Of a stretch of DNA of 64,000 bases, positions 47,003-59,049 are shown in pieces. The notes below the pieces were generated by a model, which was given only the letters and a program-made list of their open reading frames with translations, searched no databases and had not been told where the DNA came from. The stretch's first letter is position 1. Every line of letters begins with the position of its first letter. The translations under genes were made by a program, and so were the position numbers. The stretch comes from Basidiobolus meristosporus CBS 931.73. Its lineage: Eukaryota; Basidiobolomycota; Basidiobolomycetes; Basidiobolales; Basidiobolaceae. The stretch lies in the NCBI GenBank assembly GCA_002104905.1, contig MCFE01000204.1:62001-126000 (forward strand), written 5' to 3'.

Positions 47003-49918
47003 ATGCTGACAACGAGATTGCTGTCAAAGCTTGGGATCTTGATCCTTTTGACTAAATGCTTTGGTCAACAAGTAGACTCAAAGCCAAAAACGGGTAAATT
47101 TGCGGCATTGCAAGCATATTACCACACTAGGAACCAAAGCTAACTTACAAACAAGCGGCTGATTATCGAGTTACGGCGCTACCAGGGCTTTCCGCCGACT
47201 ACACTTTCGATCAATACGCGGGGTATACTGTCGTTTCAACTTTTTTGCCATAATACGGTTCCCCACCTTCCCTCCCAGACTACTAATGTTGGAATTAGAC
47301 ATATCGGTATCAACGAGACTGTCGATGGTCATCTGTTTTTCTGGCTATTCAAAAGCCAGATCCCCGATTCTAGAAAGCTGGTAACTACAAAGAGTTTCAT
47401 TCTCTCGGTGGCTCTACTAACGGAAGTATTCCATTGCAGATAATTTGGTTCAATGGAGGTAACGTACTGACCACTTCCACTGACCACCTAAGACTGTATT
47501 AACATAGGATGCGTCATGTAGGCCCAGGATGGTAAGACTTTCGTACCCATCTTCGATATGGCTCGCACCTTGCTAAGTTTATTTTACGAACTTTCCATCC
47601 ACCACTTAGCTCAAGGTAATACACCTGTTTTCTATTGCTCCATTGTGTTTGCTAAGGGATTCTTTTATAGCCTAGACGGAATATTCCTAGAAAACGGACC
47701 TTTCAAGCCTCTAGAAAATGGAACATTGAAAGTGGAAGAAAACAGCTGGCATAAGCATGCCAATATGCTGTTTCGTAAGAGTGTTCTTACAAGTTAGCCT
47801 TGGAATTGTGTTGTTTAACCTGACCTGACACTTAGTGGACCAGCCTATTGGCACCGGATACAGCTATGGAGACGATGCCGGGTATGCCAAGAATATGGAG
47901 CAAGTATGTACTATTTGTCGAAGTGCAGCTTGATTGGCAATAGACGGATTAACCTTCTATCCTTAGGTAACCAATGGATTTGTCGTGTTTTTAAGTAGAT
48001 TCTTCGAAGTTTTCCCTGAGCTTCAGATCAACGAGGTTCCTATAACATGAACACTTAGCGAGGAGCGTAATCATTCATAATCCAATTATAGATCTATCTG
48101 GCTGGGGAAAGCTTTGCTGGGGTTTACATACCTTACTTGGCCAAAGGGATTCTGGATTACAACGACAAAGCAAAAAATAGAATCAAGGTAACTTCCCCAA
48201 TGGTCTCTATAGCTGCCAAATACATGCTCTAAGTCCACTACGACATTTTCAGCACAACCTGAAGGGGTTGGTGATCGGAAATGGCTGGATCGACCCCAGA
48301 ACCCAGGTAGGTTATTCACATAGCAATCAATTGAACTATCATTTTCTCAACAACAATTACACTGCAGTACAACTCTCTGGTAGAGTATGGCTACGATCAT
48401 GGATTAATCGAGGAAAGCCAGAAGGTATCTCATGATGAAGGGTGTGAAGAGGCTCTAGAAGTGCTTACATGAACATGCTGTGTATAGGGACGTATAGAGA
48501 GCCTCACCGCCAGCTGCAACACTCTGTTTGAAACACACGGCGATCGTATTCGATTTGAGGCGTGTGAGAGTATAATGGAAACCATACTGACAAACTCGTT
48601 TGTATCCATCGAATGCGCGCTCCCCTGCTCCCGATCGAAACTGAACAGCATTCCATCTTAGAATCCACGACGGAAAATGCATGAATCAATTCGACATCCG
48701 ACTCCAAGACTCTTATCCAGCTTGTGGGATGAACTGGCCCAATCATTTGTCTGAAATGTACAGCTATCTACAGGTCGGTGGGGCAGTTGACGAATCTAGG
48801 GATGATCGGCTAACCTAGCACCTTCAGAACGACGAGGTGGTCAAAGCGCTTCACGCTGAAGCAAAGCAGACCGCTTGGAAGGAATGCAGTAATATAGTGA
48901 ACGCCAACCTGGGCGATGACGCCAGCCCACCTCCTAAAGATGTAAGACTCATTTACGTATTATATACATACATATATATGTCCGTGTTGTGTGTTGATTG
49001 CAAGTCGTCCTTTACCAGCTATTCCCAACGATCCTCAAGCGTGTTCCGATCTTGCTGTTCTAGTGAGTCACATGATCTAACCTCTTTTCGGGTAGCTTGC
49101 TGACAACCTTCCCATTTTTCATTTGTAGCGGTGATCAGGACCTTGTGTGCAATATTATTGGGATCGAAAAGGCGCTGCAAAAAATTGAGTGGAATGGAGA
49201 AAAGGGATTTGGGGTAAGCACGCATGTCTGTTGCGTAGGCAATTGCTCTGGTTGATGCTCACTATTGTTGTGAATCTAGAATATTATGGCAGAATCCTGG
49301 CTAGTCAATGACAAGCTTGTAGGCATTCACTCATCCGCACGAAATCTAACTTACATAAGAGTTTTCAACGCGAGCCATATGGTTCCTGTGGATAAAAGAG
49401 AGGAATCGTACGCTATGATGAATTGGTTTATGGGAATCGAGGATCCATTATTCAAAGTGAGCATCGGTGATAGCAAGATCCCCATAGCAGACAACGCTGG
49501 GCTCGATGAGGTAAAAGGCATTCAAGTTCGATACGCACTGTGTTGTTATGCTTACTCCTCTTCACAGAAAACTGCAGTTAAGGACGGCAAATTGTCAGAG
49601 CCAAACAACGCTACTGATAGGTAAGGATATAGGTGCATTCTATGAATTGAAGATAATATACACATGTTGATCATCCTCGCATTCATCAGTGTTGCACTCG
49701 GGCTGATCATTGGCATGATTTCTATGGCCGCGTTTGTTGGGGTTTTCTTGGGATGGTACATCAAGCGACGTCGGTATACCATCTTGGCTCCTCACAGTGG
49801 ACAAGACTCAGAACTGTAAGAGATGCACTTCAATGTACCTCATGAGAACATACTGACATGTGGGACCGATTTTTGTAGCACTGACTTTATTATCGACGAT
49901 GAGGAGCTCTCTGATTAG
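47003..49918 (+). CDS. KEX1: Kex1-type serine carboxypeptidase, membrane-anchored
   Basis: Twenty-one exons: 47003-47093, 47156-47222, 47299-47380, 47440-47458, 47522-47531, 47610-47615, 47671-47774, 47836-47903, 47967-48035, 48092-48187, 48253-48306, 48368-48424, 48488-48597, 48662-48773, 48828-48941, 49019-49062, 49129-49213, 49280-49510, 49568-49620, 49690-49815 and 49879-49918; 545 aa. A signal peptide is followed by an S10 carboxypeptidase. The oxyanion motif GGPGCSS (87-92) is assembled from exons of 19, 10 and 6 nt plus the next one. The catalytic triad is Ser179 (GESFAG), Asp370 (GDQDLVC) and His429 (SHMVP). One transmembrane helix (~491-513) and a short acidic cytosolic tail follow, as in yeast Kex1 of the trans-Golgi. 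Kex1 trims Lys and Arg from peptides cut by Kex2. Confidence 0.93.
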
Positions 49919-50950
49919 TCAGCATTAGAAGATTTCCATGCCTACCTTCATCACCGTTGATACGCGAACTCTTACCCGCTCTGTGGATATCCACTGCTGA
50001 TCCATCTTCACTCGTCTTTATCTGATGCCGGAAAACATTAGAACATATAAAATATTTATTTATAAGGGATGTATGAATAACAATGACCAGAATATGCCGA
50101 TTTGTAATGTGATTAAAAGACACCCTACTTCATTGGATTTGTCAGTGGTCCAATATATAGCCAATGTAGTAGAATCCGTGAACGCTACAGTTAATGGAAA
50201 GGAGATTTGGGACCTTGGCTGTTCTGCTTCAAACGTTCAGACAAACTATGCATCTTGCTACTCAATATATTCGGTACGGTTCGTGCTCGACTATTCACAG
50301 AACTTTCCGCCATGTGGATTTCTGATCTGCAGCTATATCCCAAGCATGCGTCAAACTGGCCCCCTTGGATGGTGCTACCTGGTGGAAAACTTCATTGCTC
50401 ATGATGTTTTTGCTCTGGTCAGCAAGTTCAAAGAGAGTACCAATATATGAGCCAAATCTTGCTCTATATCACATATGGACATCGTGAAGTAGTTGCAAGG
50501 AATTAGTGTTGCACTACTTGATCATAGTCAATTTGTCTGAGGCTGGTCGAGGCAAATATCAATTTCATTTTCGCATAGTTTCAAAGTCTATATACCTTAT
50601 CTCTACGCGATACTAATTCATATATGCATTTCATACCTCCTTAACCATATGCTACTAATTGCTCAGAAACAAATCCTACTCCGTAGCTAATTTGCATGTC
50701 GATAGTGCTGTGCTTCAGCAATTAGTATGTAGAGAGCTACTCCTAAAAAGAGTTGTAGAATCGTTGGTTTCCAAACTCCCTCGATATGTGCTCTCTTTGG
50801 AATCAAGCCATGTATAGAAAGAGAGGGAGTCCAGAGAGCAGAATGGAGGGGAGTATTGGTGGAGTACTAGATAACTCGCATGATATTCAAGAGTGATTCA
50901 TTGAGTTCTAATTGAGTATTTATACTTGAAGGAAATCTTGGTAAAGCTAT
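49919..50950. other. intergenic, transition to the repeat-rich block
   Basis: Contains the 3' UTR of KEX1. The 141-codon frame at 50025-50450 shows no domain and looks like chance. Base composition turns more AT-rich towards the transposon block. Confidence 0.35.
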
Positions 50951-51894
50951 AGTGACATGCAACACTGGGGCCATCTAGCCAAGCTCAAAGAATTTGACAA
51001 TATTCAGGACTTCACTGTTCCAGTGAATTATTCTTTGTCCTACATAATTGATCTACAGGAAATGCTTCATAGCTTGACAAACAGTCAAATAGAAGCTTGG
51101 GATATACAACCATCTCAGGCATTGGATTACATAACTTCTGCATGGTTCCGGTAATTGGATTCTGAGCTAAGATTGCATTGAGGCTAAGAATATGCAAGAA
51201 TACTGTAGCCTGGTGACTCTAGTAAGATCCTAGGGAATACTGGAAACAATTTGGAGAGCTGGAAGAAATGCAAGATATTCACTAGTTACCCTATTGGGCT
51301 CAAGTAAAGCACTTATACCATCAAGCTAACTTTGTCACACTATTGATAAAAATACTCTAAGAAATATTCCAGAAAGCTTTGTTCAAAGTTCGAATGCTTT
51401 TGGGAAAGCTTGAAAATGTCAATAGCTTCCAGGCCTTTACTTGTACTAAGAACTTGCAAATAACTTACAGGCCAAATACCTGAAACAGTGACTTGACATT
51501 GTGTTTTCATGGAGGATATACTCCAAAAGATCTTTCGTAATGATAAACTGCACAAGTTTGCATGCAGAAATATTACCCCATTTGAACTATCAGCAGCTTA
51601 TTAGCTTAGTCAGACATTTCAGTGGGGCACTATGCAAATAATATATACAAATCAGCAGATGTTCTACTTTGACTAAGCTTACAAATTATCAATAATATAG
51701 ATTAGAAGCATTGTCTTGTTGTAAAAGCTCTGGAGAAACTGAAACTTACACTGCAGCTAAGCATAGTGTTACATCCAATGCTTGTAGCTAGATTATATTA
51801 TCCAGCTTAGTTACTCTCTCAGAGAACATGTTAGTTTCATATTTAATACAAATATTCTACAGAGTCAAGTATTTATTTGCACCCCAAGCACATT
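50951..51894. other. AT-rich, unassigned, probably old repeat sequence
   Basis: The texture resembles the copia-derived DNA to the right (AT-rich, short frames). I could not align any stretch convincingly to an LTR or to a coding domain. Confidence 0.3.
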
Positions 51895-52237
51895 ATCTTA
51901 TAAGAGTCTCAGAGCTGTTGGAAATGACAACAAGAAGTGGATATATGGATTTCACTCATTGATTTATTGATTGTAAGAGTAGTATTTATACTTTTACATG
52001 GTTTGTCAGAACAAATACACAGCAAATGTTAATAAAGATTTCAACAATATGTGTGTGAAGCTTCAGGCTACTTGGACAACTTTGAGAGATTACATGTACT
52101 GAGTACCAGAAGTAATGATGAAATATCACAAGTCAATCCCAATAAGGTATCTGTGAAGAATTCTCTAAGATTTGTAGATTATGATTTTGGCAATTAAGTT
52201 TGGTGAATATTTAGGTGTAAATACAGAATTTACAACA
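51895..52237 (-). repeat. copia LTR copy A (3' LTR of the left minus-strand element)
   Basis: In plus orientation it starts near TATAAGAGTCTC and ends TTTACAACA. It shares with the other copies the TTTATACTTTTACATGG and GGTGAATATTTAGGTG stretches. It directly follows the RNase H end of a minus-strand copia remnant, so it is that element's 3' LTR. The left edge is eroded. Confidence 0.75.
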
Positions 52238-52259
52238 TTCCTGCTCAACTAAACATTCA

Positions 52260-52640
52260 TATTAACTAGTCCTAACTGTTATCTGAGATATTCAAGCTTG
52301 TCACTAGCCAATAGCTTGATGAACATATCTGCAATCATTTCATCTGTAGGAGAGTACACTAAGTTGACCAAGTAATTCACAATAGCTTTTCATATGAAAT
52401 AATACATAATATATATGCTCATGGCTCTGGTACCCAAATTTGGATTTCTATCAAATTCCCAAAGAAAATCTCAATGTTGGAGTTAAATAGATTTTTACCT
52501 ATCATTCAGCTAGTGCAGCTGCAATATCTGTTGAAAGTAATGTGCAGGTGCTCACTAAACTTGGTACAAGTTCCAGCTGACTGCTTGGCTGCTATAGAGC
52601 TTGTACCTGAGCTGATGAAAGTTGGCACTTTTGGGAAAAT
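52260..52640 (-). mobile_element. copia RNase H segment, decayed
   Basis: On the minus strand the frame (with stops) reads NPNLGTRAMSIYIMYYF, then VYSPTDEMIADMFIKLLASD and KLEYLR.QLGLV. This matches the copia RNase H C-terminal pattern (PT.EM.AD..TK.L...K...LR..LGL). It lies directly upstream of LTR copy A in the same orientation, which shows element polarity. In-frame stops show it is dead. Confidence 0.8.
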
Positions 52641-52821
52641 TGAGATTCAGTTAATATTCTGAAGGTGTTCTGCTGACATTTTCTTGATTTTTCTCTTAGG
52701 GAGTTATATATATCCTTGATTAGCTTAAAATAATGCAGTAGGAGGTTTTTGACATAGGCTTAGATTTTTAGAGAGCTTTCTTAGCCACATAGCTACTTTT
52801 GTAGCCTCACAGGCTACCATA

Positions 52822-53030
52822 TGTTGCAAGAGTTTTGGAAGTATTAGCATTAACTGGGAGAACATCAATTATATGGTTTACCTAATGATTCATTGAGCAT
52901 ATAAGAGGTATTTAAATATTTACGCAGTCTTGGTAGGGCAGCACATAGCAAATGTCCAAGAAGGTCCCCAGAGCATTTGTGCAAAGTTTGCGGCTGTCAG
53001 GACAACTTTGCAAAATTTCATATTCTTATA
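52822..53030 (-). repeat. copia LTR copy B, truncated
   Basis: Starts TGTTGCAAGAG and carries the family segments for the first ~200 bp (GGGAGAACA, GGTCCCCAGAGCAT, GTGCAAAGTTTG), then stops resembling the others near 53030. It sits inside the left copia remnant. Confidence 0.65.
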
Positions 53031-53259
53031 GTCCAGTTCTCTTGCTTAAGAGTATCTTTTAGCTACAAGTCTTGCTTTGTACCTTGCAATTATACAATTG
53101 ACCTTGTATCTTGTCCTGAAGATACATTTGCATGCATTTGAATTTTGGCTGATTGGTAACTTATCATGTTCCAAGCTAGATTTTCCATCAGAGCCTGATT
53201 CTCCTCAGTCATTGCAGATCACCAAAGCTTTGTCTAAGGGCTGTTCTGGACCTCTTTCA

Positions 53260-53605
53260 TGTTGTGAAAATTTGTAATTCCACCTAAATATTCACCTAAC
53301 TAAGTGACTAAGATAATTACCCATAAATCTTAGATAATACTGACTAAATTCTTTGTTAGGACTTGGAATATTTTCACCAAAACATCAGATACCCAGAACA
53401 TGATAATTCTTAAAGTTATCCAAACAACCCCAAGCTTTGCATGCATGCTCTTGGGACCTTTTTAAACAAATTCTATGTGTTTGTTATGTCAAGATCATGT
53501 AAAGTTATTGATACTACTTTCACATTCAATCAATCATTAGGTGAGTACCACATAATCCACTTGTTGTCTCAATCACTTCCAATATCTCCAAGACTCTTAC
53601 AAAAC
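53260..53605 (+). repeat. copia LTR copy C
   Basis: Starts TGTTGTGAAAATTTGTAATT, contains CACCTAAATATTCACCTAAC and CATGCTCTTGGGACC, and ends GACTCTTACAA. It is opposite in orientation to the copia remnant around it, so it is a later solo LTR or a rearranged piece. No clear target-site duplication remains. Confidence 0.75.
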
Positions 53606-53689
53606 TGCAATGTCTGGTGCTCAGCAATATGTGCTCAGTAGATATAGGCTAAGCTTGGGCCCTCATTGATATGTAAATGTGGACTAATT

Positions 53690-54640
53690 CTTATTGAATT
53701 CATCTTTGGCCTTGTATTATTGGATTGATCACTTCTGGGATATTCCTGGGCACTGAATTAGGCTGAACCACATTTGTAGAGTCTTCTGCAGTAAGAAAAT
53801 TAGCATTGTTTTGCTCTGATTTAATCCTGACTATTGGCAGACTGAATATTGGATTTTTGTAATCATCTGATGTCATTTTTTGTGCATATTCTGAAATTTC
53901 ATCAAACAACAAATGCTTAGGCTTGTTTGCTTCAGTTTTATAGAGTCTGTATACCTTACTCTCATTGCAATGGCCCAAAAATATGCATTTCCACTTTTTG
54001 GCTCTAGTTTTGACTGACTTCCAGAGTTTCTTAGCATTGCTCCAATTCAGCAATGAATATTGGTGGACTTGATATTAGGATTCATCATTAGGAAGTAAAT
54101 ATTTTTGTGAGAATTTTGTGCTCTGTGCAAACAGCACATTGCTGGACTTGATCAGCTTTATTGCTTTGATATTGTAGAATCTGTATACCTGACTTTCACT
54201 GCAATAGCCCCAAAATAAACCTTTTGCACTTTAGGATACATATTTTAGCTGATATCCAAGCAGTTTTTTATCACATGTGGTGCAACCATATATCCTTGAA
54301 TACTCAACACTTGGCTATATCTATAACAATCCTCAAATGGGGGAAAATAACAAGGTATTCTGTTACAACTCCTATTTCTACACATTTTCAGCTGTAGAAA
54401 CTAATTCTGCCAAAAAATACTAGAATGATGCTTGATCATGGATGATAGATCTTGCCAACTCAGTTACTGATCAGTTTGCACATTCTGACACCTCATTTTG
54501 CTGTGGAAAGTATGGTGCAGTGGTGGCCAGCTTTATCCCATGAATTCTGCAGAAGTGGATGTTGAGTTTGTGGCTATATTCTCTACCATTCCCTATGAGT
54601 AGCAAATGTGGTGTTCCCAGCAAAAGTGCATAACAACTTT
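53690..54640 (-). mobile_element. copia integrase end and RT-linker, decayed
   Basis: Minus-strand frames with stops read GNGREYSHKLNIHFCRIHGIK, then PYFPQQNEVSECAN and TELARSIIHD, the typical copia integrase C-terminal core (DNG.E......C...GI......P..PQQNG..ER). Below this follows KKWKCIFLGHCNESKVYRLY (53700-54053), the conserved linker before reverse transcriptase (CIFLGY......YR.Y). The reverse transcriptase proper is not visible. Confidence 0.8.
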
Positions 54641-55274
54641 TAAATCCAGTAACTAAGGGGTATTGATACCACCAGGTCAACATGCAAAAACTAACCAAAA
54701 AAACTGCACCTTTGATCTCTCAAAAAACCTGGTCCAAATTTCTCATCACAGTAATTGCTAAGTGACCAATGATTGGTTCTCTGCTAGTCCTCTAACTTTC
54801 TGATCCTGGGCACTTGATCATCACCTACATTTGTGCACAATGATTGGCTATCACCTCCCTTTCATACTCCTTACTTTCTGACTTAATCAGTACTCTTACC
54901 TTTGATGCATACATGTCAATATATCTCCATTGAATCTTCATTTCTAGCTCAATTGCCAATTGTGCAGACCTTTACAAGCCCCTATGCCCAAAACATACAT
55001 AAGCCTAACCTCATAGTCTATATGAAACTTCATAGAAATTTGCCATTCAATAAGCGTCTCTGATTTAACACCCTTTGCCCATGACTTTGCCTTATGAAAG
55101 ATAACTTGGTCCTACAGGTGGTTCTAATCCAAACCAATCACTGGATCCTGCAATGAGGCCATTATAATGCCAGTGGCTTGGAGTTATTGACCCTCTTGGC
55201 AATCTTATGGTAGGATTGTGTTAGTGACTTACTGTTTTTACTGCTATATAAAGTAATAAACTTGATAGTGTATC

Positions 55275-55613
55275 TGTTGTCAAAATTTGTAGCTCCACCT
55301 AAATATTCACCTAACTAAGTGACCAAGATCTTTATCCATAAGTTCTAGAGAATACTGACCAAGTCCCTTGTCAGGATTTACTAGGAATACTTTCATCAAA
55401 CTATCAGGTACCCATAACATGAAAATTCTCATAGTTGTCCAAACTGCCCCAAACTTTGCGCACATGCTCTTGGGACCTTTATAAAAGTATCCTATGCATT
55501 TGCTGTGCCAAGACCATGTAAAGTATAAATAGTACTTTATATTGAATAAATCATCAAGAAAAAACCACATAATCTACTTGTTCTCTCAAACATTTCCAAT
55601 ATATCCTAGACTA
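55275..55613 (+). repeat. copia LTR copy D (5' LTR of a plus-strand fragment)
   Basis: Starts TGTTGTCAAAATTTGTAGCT, shares the family core (ACATGCTCTTGGGACC, a TATAAATAG promoter-like site), and diverges near its right end. A degenerate gag in the same orientation begins just after it. Confidence 0.75.
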
Positions 55614-55615
55614 AT

Positions 55616-56450
55616 ATGGCAGGTTTTAAGCCCCAAGCTCTCACTCCTATAATGTCTACTACTGTTTAAACTGGAATCTTGCTATCTGCTAACAAGTTGA
55701 CTGTAGCTAAACAAAAAGTCTGGAAGGTGAAGATAAAGATGCTGCTACAGGAAAGAGGCCATCACAATATTGCTATACAACAAGAATGCCCTCCTACAAA
55801 AGTAGGTAAGGAAGCCTTAAAGCACCAAAGAACAATGAATCTTTGACTGCATTTGCCTTGATGATAAAGACAACTTGCTAATTCAATGCCCTAGAGCAAA
55901 ATCAGCAAATAATACCTGGAAGTATTAAAGGCATCTACTAGTCATGTTCAGCTGCTAAGAAGATGAACAATAAACATAAACTCTTTACTACAAAATGCTA
56001 CCAGGGGAATAATTGAAAAATCTAATTAACAGAATCACCCTATTAATTGATGATATAGAATCAGTGGTTATATCAGCTATTGTTAAAGATGTGATAGTTA
56101 CCTTCCTGAATAGCCTGACCAACAAGTCTCTGTGACTTGTATTAGTCCCAGAGTCCAGAACTGAAGATTTGACCTTATATTACATATGTGGAAGGCTCCT
56201 AGACAACAAATGAAGAAGCTATAGCATTAATGAGAAGGAAGAAGAAAATGCTTTAATGAGTAATGATAACCAGCAAAGAAGGTACTTAAGACCTTTTGAA
56301 TACAACAGCAACTTGATTTGCAGCTACTGCAAAAGGAAAGGACACACATTAGACCAGTTCCTCCAAAAGAGAGGTAATCAGTAGAAACAGCCTGAATATG
56401 GAAATGCTGCAACAGCTGAAGATACACTGTTAACCATAAGATAATTTTTG
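55616..56450 (+). mobile_element. copia gag fragment with zinc knuckle, decayed
   Basis: Starts with ATG (MAGFKPQALTPIMSTT) after LTR D. With frame breaks it reads LLSANKLTVAKQKVWKVKIKM (copia gag-like W..K..M pattern) and later a zinc-knuckle remnant CSYCKRKGHTLDQ near 56316-56360. It ends where minus-strand integrase sequence begins, an abrupt head-to-head junction. Confidence 0.7.
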
Positions 56451-57994
56451 ATAATTGACTATAGATCTTGCCATATCAATAATTGATATATTTGCATGCT
56501 CAGACACTCCATTTGTTGTGGGGAATATGGTATAGTAGCCTCTTGGTTTATCCCATGAGCTTGAAGTAGTGGATAAAGGATATATACTTCAACCATTGTC
56601 AGAGTGCATATTCTTAACTTTTTCACCAGTTTCTCTCTCCACTATAGCTCTGAGCTCCCTGAACATAGACATAGCTTCATCCTTTCTTTCCATGTAGTAC
56701 ACCCAAATGTGTCTTGTATAAACAGCAATAATGGTATTAAAATACTTCCTCCTCCCTAAATATTTATTTTGCATTGGTCCACACAGATATGAGTGAATTA
56801 GATCTAATTTATAGCCTAGAGCTACTGGACAGGTGTCTGGCTTATATCCCATGTGTGCAGGCTTTACAGTACTTCAAATATGCTAGGGGATCAATTTTTA
56901 CTCTGGAAATTAGCTGATCTCTGATTGTCTTGTTCAAGTAAGCAAAATTATTATGTCCAAATCTCCTGTGGCAAGGCATTGGTGTCTCCTCATTTAAGCT
57001 ACATATACTGGCTTCCAAATATGATGGAATATAAGTCAGCTTGCATAGATTCTGATCTCTGGCACACAATGCAAAATGAGCACCACTTTGATCAGTGACC
57101 CTGCATCCAGAATTATCAGAACTGAAACCAAGTCCTTCCGCTGTGGTCTTGCTTGCAGATAGTAGGTTCTTGGCTATTTCTGATACAAAGGGTACTTCCT
57201 TGAAAGTCAGTGTGTAACTTCCTTGACTATATCTGAGGTTACCTTGAATAGTTCCCTTTCCAACTGCATGAAGTGCTTTATTGTAACCCATGAAAGCTTA
57301 CTGTGGCATTTAAAGGGTCTTGAATACCTTCTGTGTTAGTTATCATTGCTTACTAGAGCATTTTATTCTTCTGTCTTATTGGCACTTGCTTTTCTTGGTA
57401 CTTTACCCAGGAGCCTTGTGTATACATAGCTCAAGGTCAAGTATTCAGTTCTGGACTCTATGGCAGATGCAAGGCCCTGAAGCTTGTCAGCTTGGCTATT
57501 CATGATTGGGATAATCACATCTTTTTCAGTGGCTGGTACACCAACTGATTCCATCTCATCAACCAATTGGGTAACTCTACTAATTAAATTTCTCATAGTT
57601 TCTCATGTCAGCATCTTAGTAGTAAAGAACACCTGTCTAAGAAACATATTCATAGCAGCTGCACATGACTGTCAGGTGTCTTCTAATGCCTTCCAGGCAT
57701 TTCTATCATCTTTGCTCTTGAGCACTGAATTAGGAATTTGTCTTTGAAAATGAGGCCAATACAGTAAGAAGTGCTTTGTTCTCCATGCTGGTACTTTTGG
57801 TCTATTTCTCCTATGGTTTAAGAAGGGCATTCTTCTCCCAAAACAATGTCCCAAGGGCCTCTTTTCTGTAGCAACATCTTCATCTTCACCTTTCAGACTT
57901 GGTAGTTTAGTCTGTCTAACTTTTCAACAGAAAGTAAATTCCAGTAATAACAGTAGTAAATATCATAGAGAGTGACAGCATGGGGCTCATAACC
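56445..57994 (-). mobile_element. copia gag to integrase segment, decayed
   Basis: On the minus strand from right to left: gag (57363-57596, SRVTQLVDEMESVGVPATEK), GAG-pre-integrase (56842-57291, SYTLTFKEVPFVSEIAKNLLS then CHRRFGHNNFAYLNK) and integrase core (56589-56852, DLIHSYLCGPMQ.. and HSDNG). The last part continues in broken frames to a second copy of the segment found at 54471-54640. LTR copy E lies immediately upstream in the same orientation and is probably its 5' LTR. Confidence 0.8.
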
Positions 57995-58250
57995 TGTTGT
58001 AAGAGTCTTGGAGATATATGATGTCATTGGGAGGGCAAGGGATTATGTGGTTATTACTTAATGATTCATTGGATGTAATAGTATTATTGATACTGCTACA
58101 TAATCTTGGCAAAGCTAACATATAGAGTATGTTTGTGAAGGTCCCAAGAGCATGTGTGCAAAGTTTGGGGTTGCTTGAGCAGCTTTGAGAGATTTCATGC
58201 TCTTGGTACCTGATATTTTGGTGATATAATTCCAAGTACACCCCAATAAG

Positions 58251-58952
58251 TGTTGTAAGAGTCTTGGAGATATTGGAAGTGACTGGGAGAACAAGTAGAT
58301 TATGTGGTTTTCATTCATTAATTTATTGAATGTAAAGTAGTATTTATACTTTTACATGGTCCTGGCTTAACAAACATGTAGAATGTTGTAGAAATTTGTA
58401 ATTCCACCTAAATATTCACCTAACTTAGTCACTTAGATCATTACCTTCAAATCCTAGAGAATACTGACCAAATTCCTTATCAGGATTTGCTTAGAATATT
58501 TTCACCAAAATACCTGGTACCCAGAACATGAGAATTCTCAAAGCTGTCCAAACAGCCCCAAACTTTGTACACATGCTCTTGGGACCTTCCTTAATCTATT
58601 TTACATGTTTATAATGCCAAGACCAGGTAAATGTATAAATACTACTTTTACATTCAATAAATCGCTAAGTGAAAACCACATAATCTACTTGTTCTCCCAA
58701 TCACTTCCAATATCTCCAGGACTCTTACAACATAGAATAGGTCAAAAAAGGTCCCAAGAACATGAGTGCAAAGTTTGGGGCTGTTTGGACAGCTATGAGA
58801 ATTTTCATGTTCTGGGTACTTGGTATTTTGGTGAAAATATTCTAAGCAAATCCTGACAAGGGGTTTAGTCAGCATTCCCTGTGATTAGAAGGTAATGATC
58901 TAAGTGACTAAGTTAGGTGAATATTTAGGTGGAATTACAAACTTTTACAACA
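58251..58952 (-). repeat. copia LTR copy F, nested in E and itself interrupted
   Basis: LTR in two parts (58251-58383 and 58738-58952), flanked by perfect ATAAG duplications within copy E. It is interrupted by copy G. Confidence 0.9.
58384..58732 (+). repeat. copia solo LTR copy G, nested in F
   Basis: A complete 349-bp LTR, starting TGTTGTAGAAATTTG and ending CTCTTACAACA (TG...CA ends, TGTTGTA/TACAACA inverted termini). It is flanked by the perfect 5-bp duplication TAGAA at 58379-58383 and 58733-58737. It carries a TATAAATAC motif and is the youngest event in the cluster. Confidence 0.92.
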
Positions 58953-59049
58953 ATAAGTACTTTGACCAGAATTCTTTAGATTTGTAGACTACAATCTAGG
59001 TGACTAAATTAAGTAACTATTTAGGTGTAATTACAAAATATACAACAAG

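Larger units (their letters stand above)
57995..59047 (-). repeat. copia LTR copy E, interrupted by nested LTRs
   Basis: LTR halves at 57995-58250 and 58958-59047 add to ~346 bp, a full LTR, from TGTTGTAAGAG to ATACAACA in plus orientation. The interrupting block 58251-58957 is LTR copy F plus its target-site duplication ATAAG (58246-58250 and 58953-58957). Confidence 0.85.

Noticed and set aside
48942-49018. Apparent frameshift in KEX1 at the TGCAAG acceptor
   Set aside because: Using the next AG (before 49019, CTTTACCAG) restores the frame and the conserved [14 protein letters not shown] segment.
50025-50450. 141-codon plus-strand frame after KEX1
   Set aside because: No domain, no promoter, and composition like non-coding DNA.
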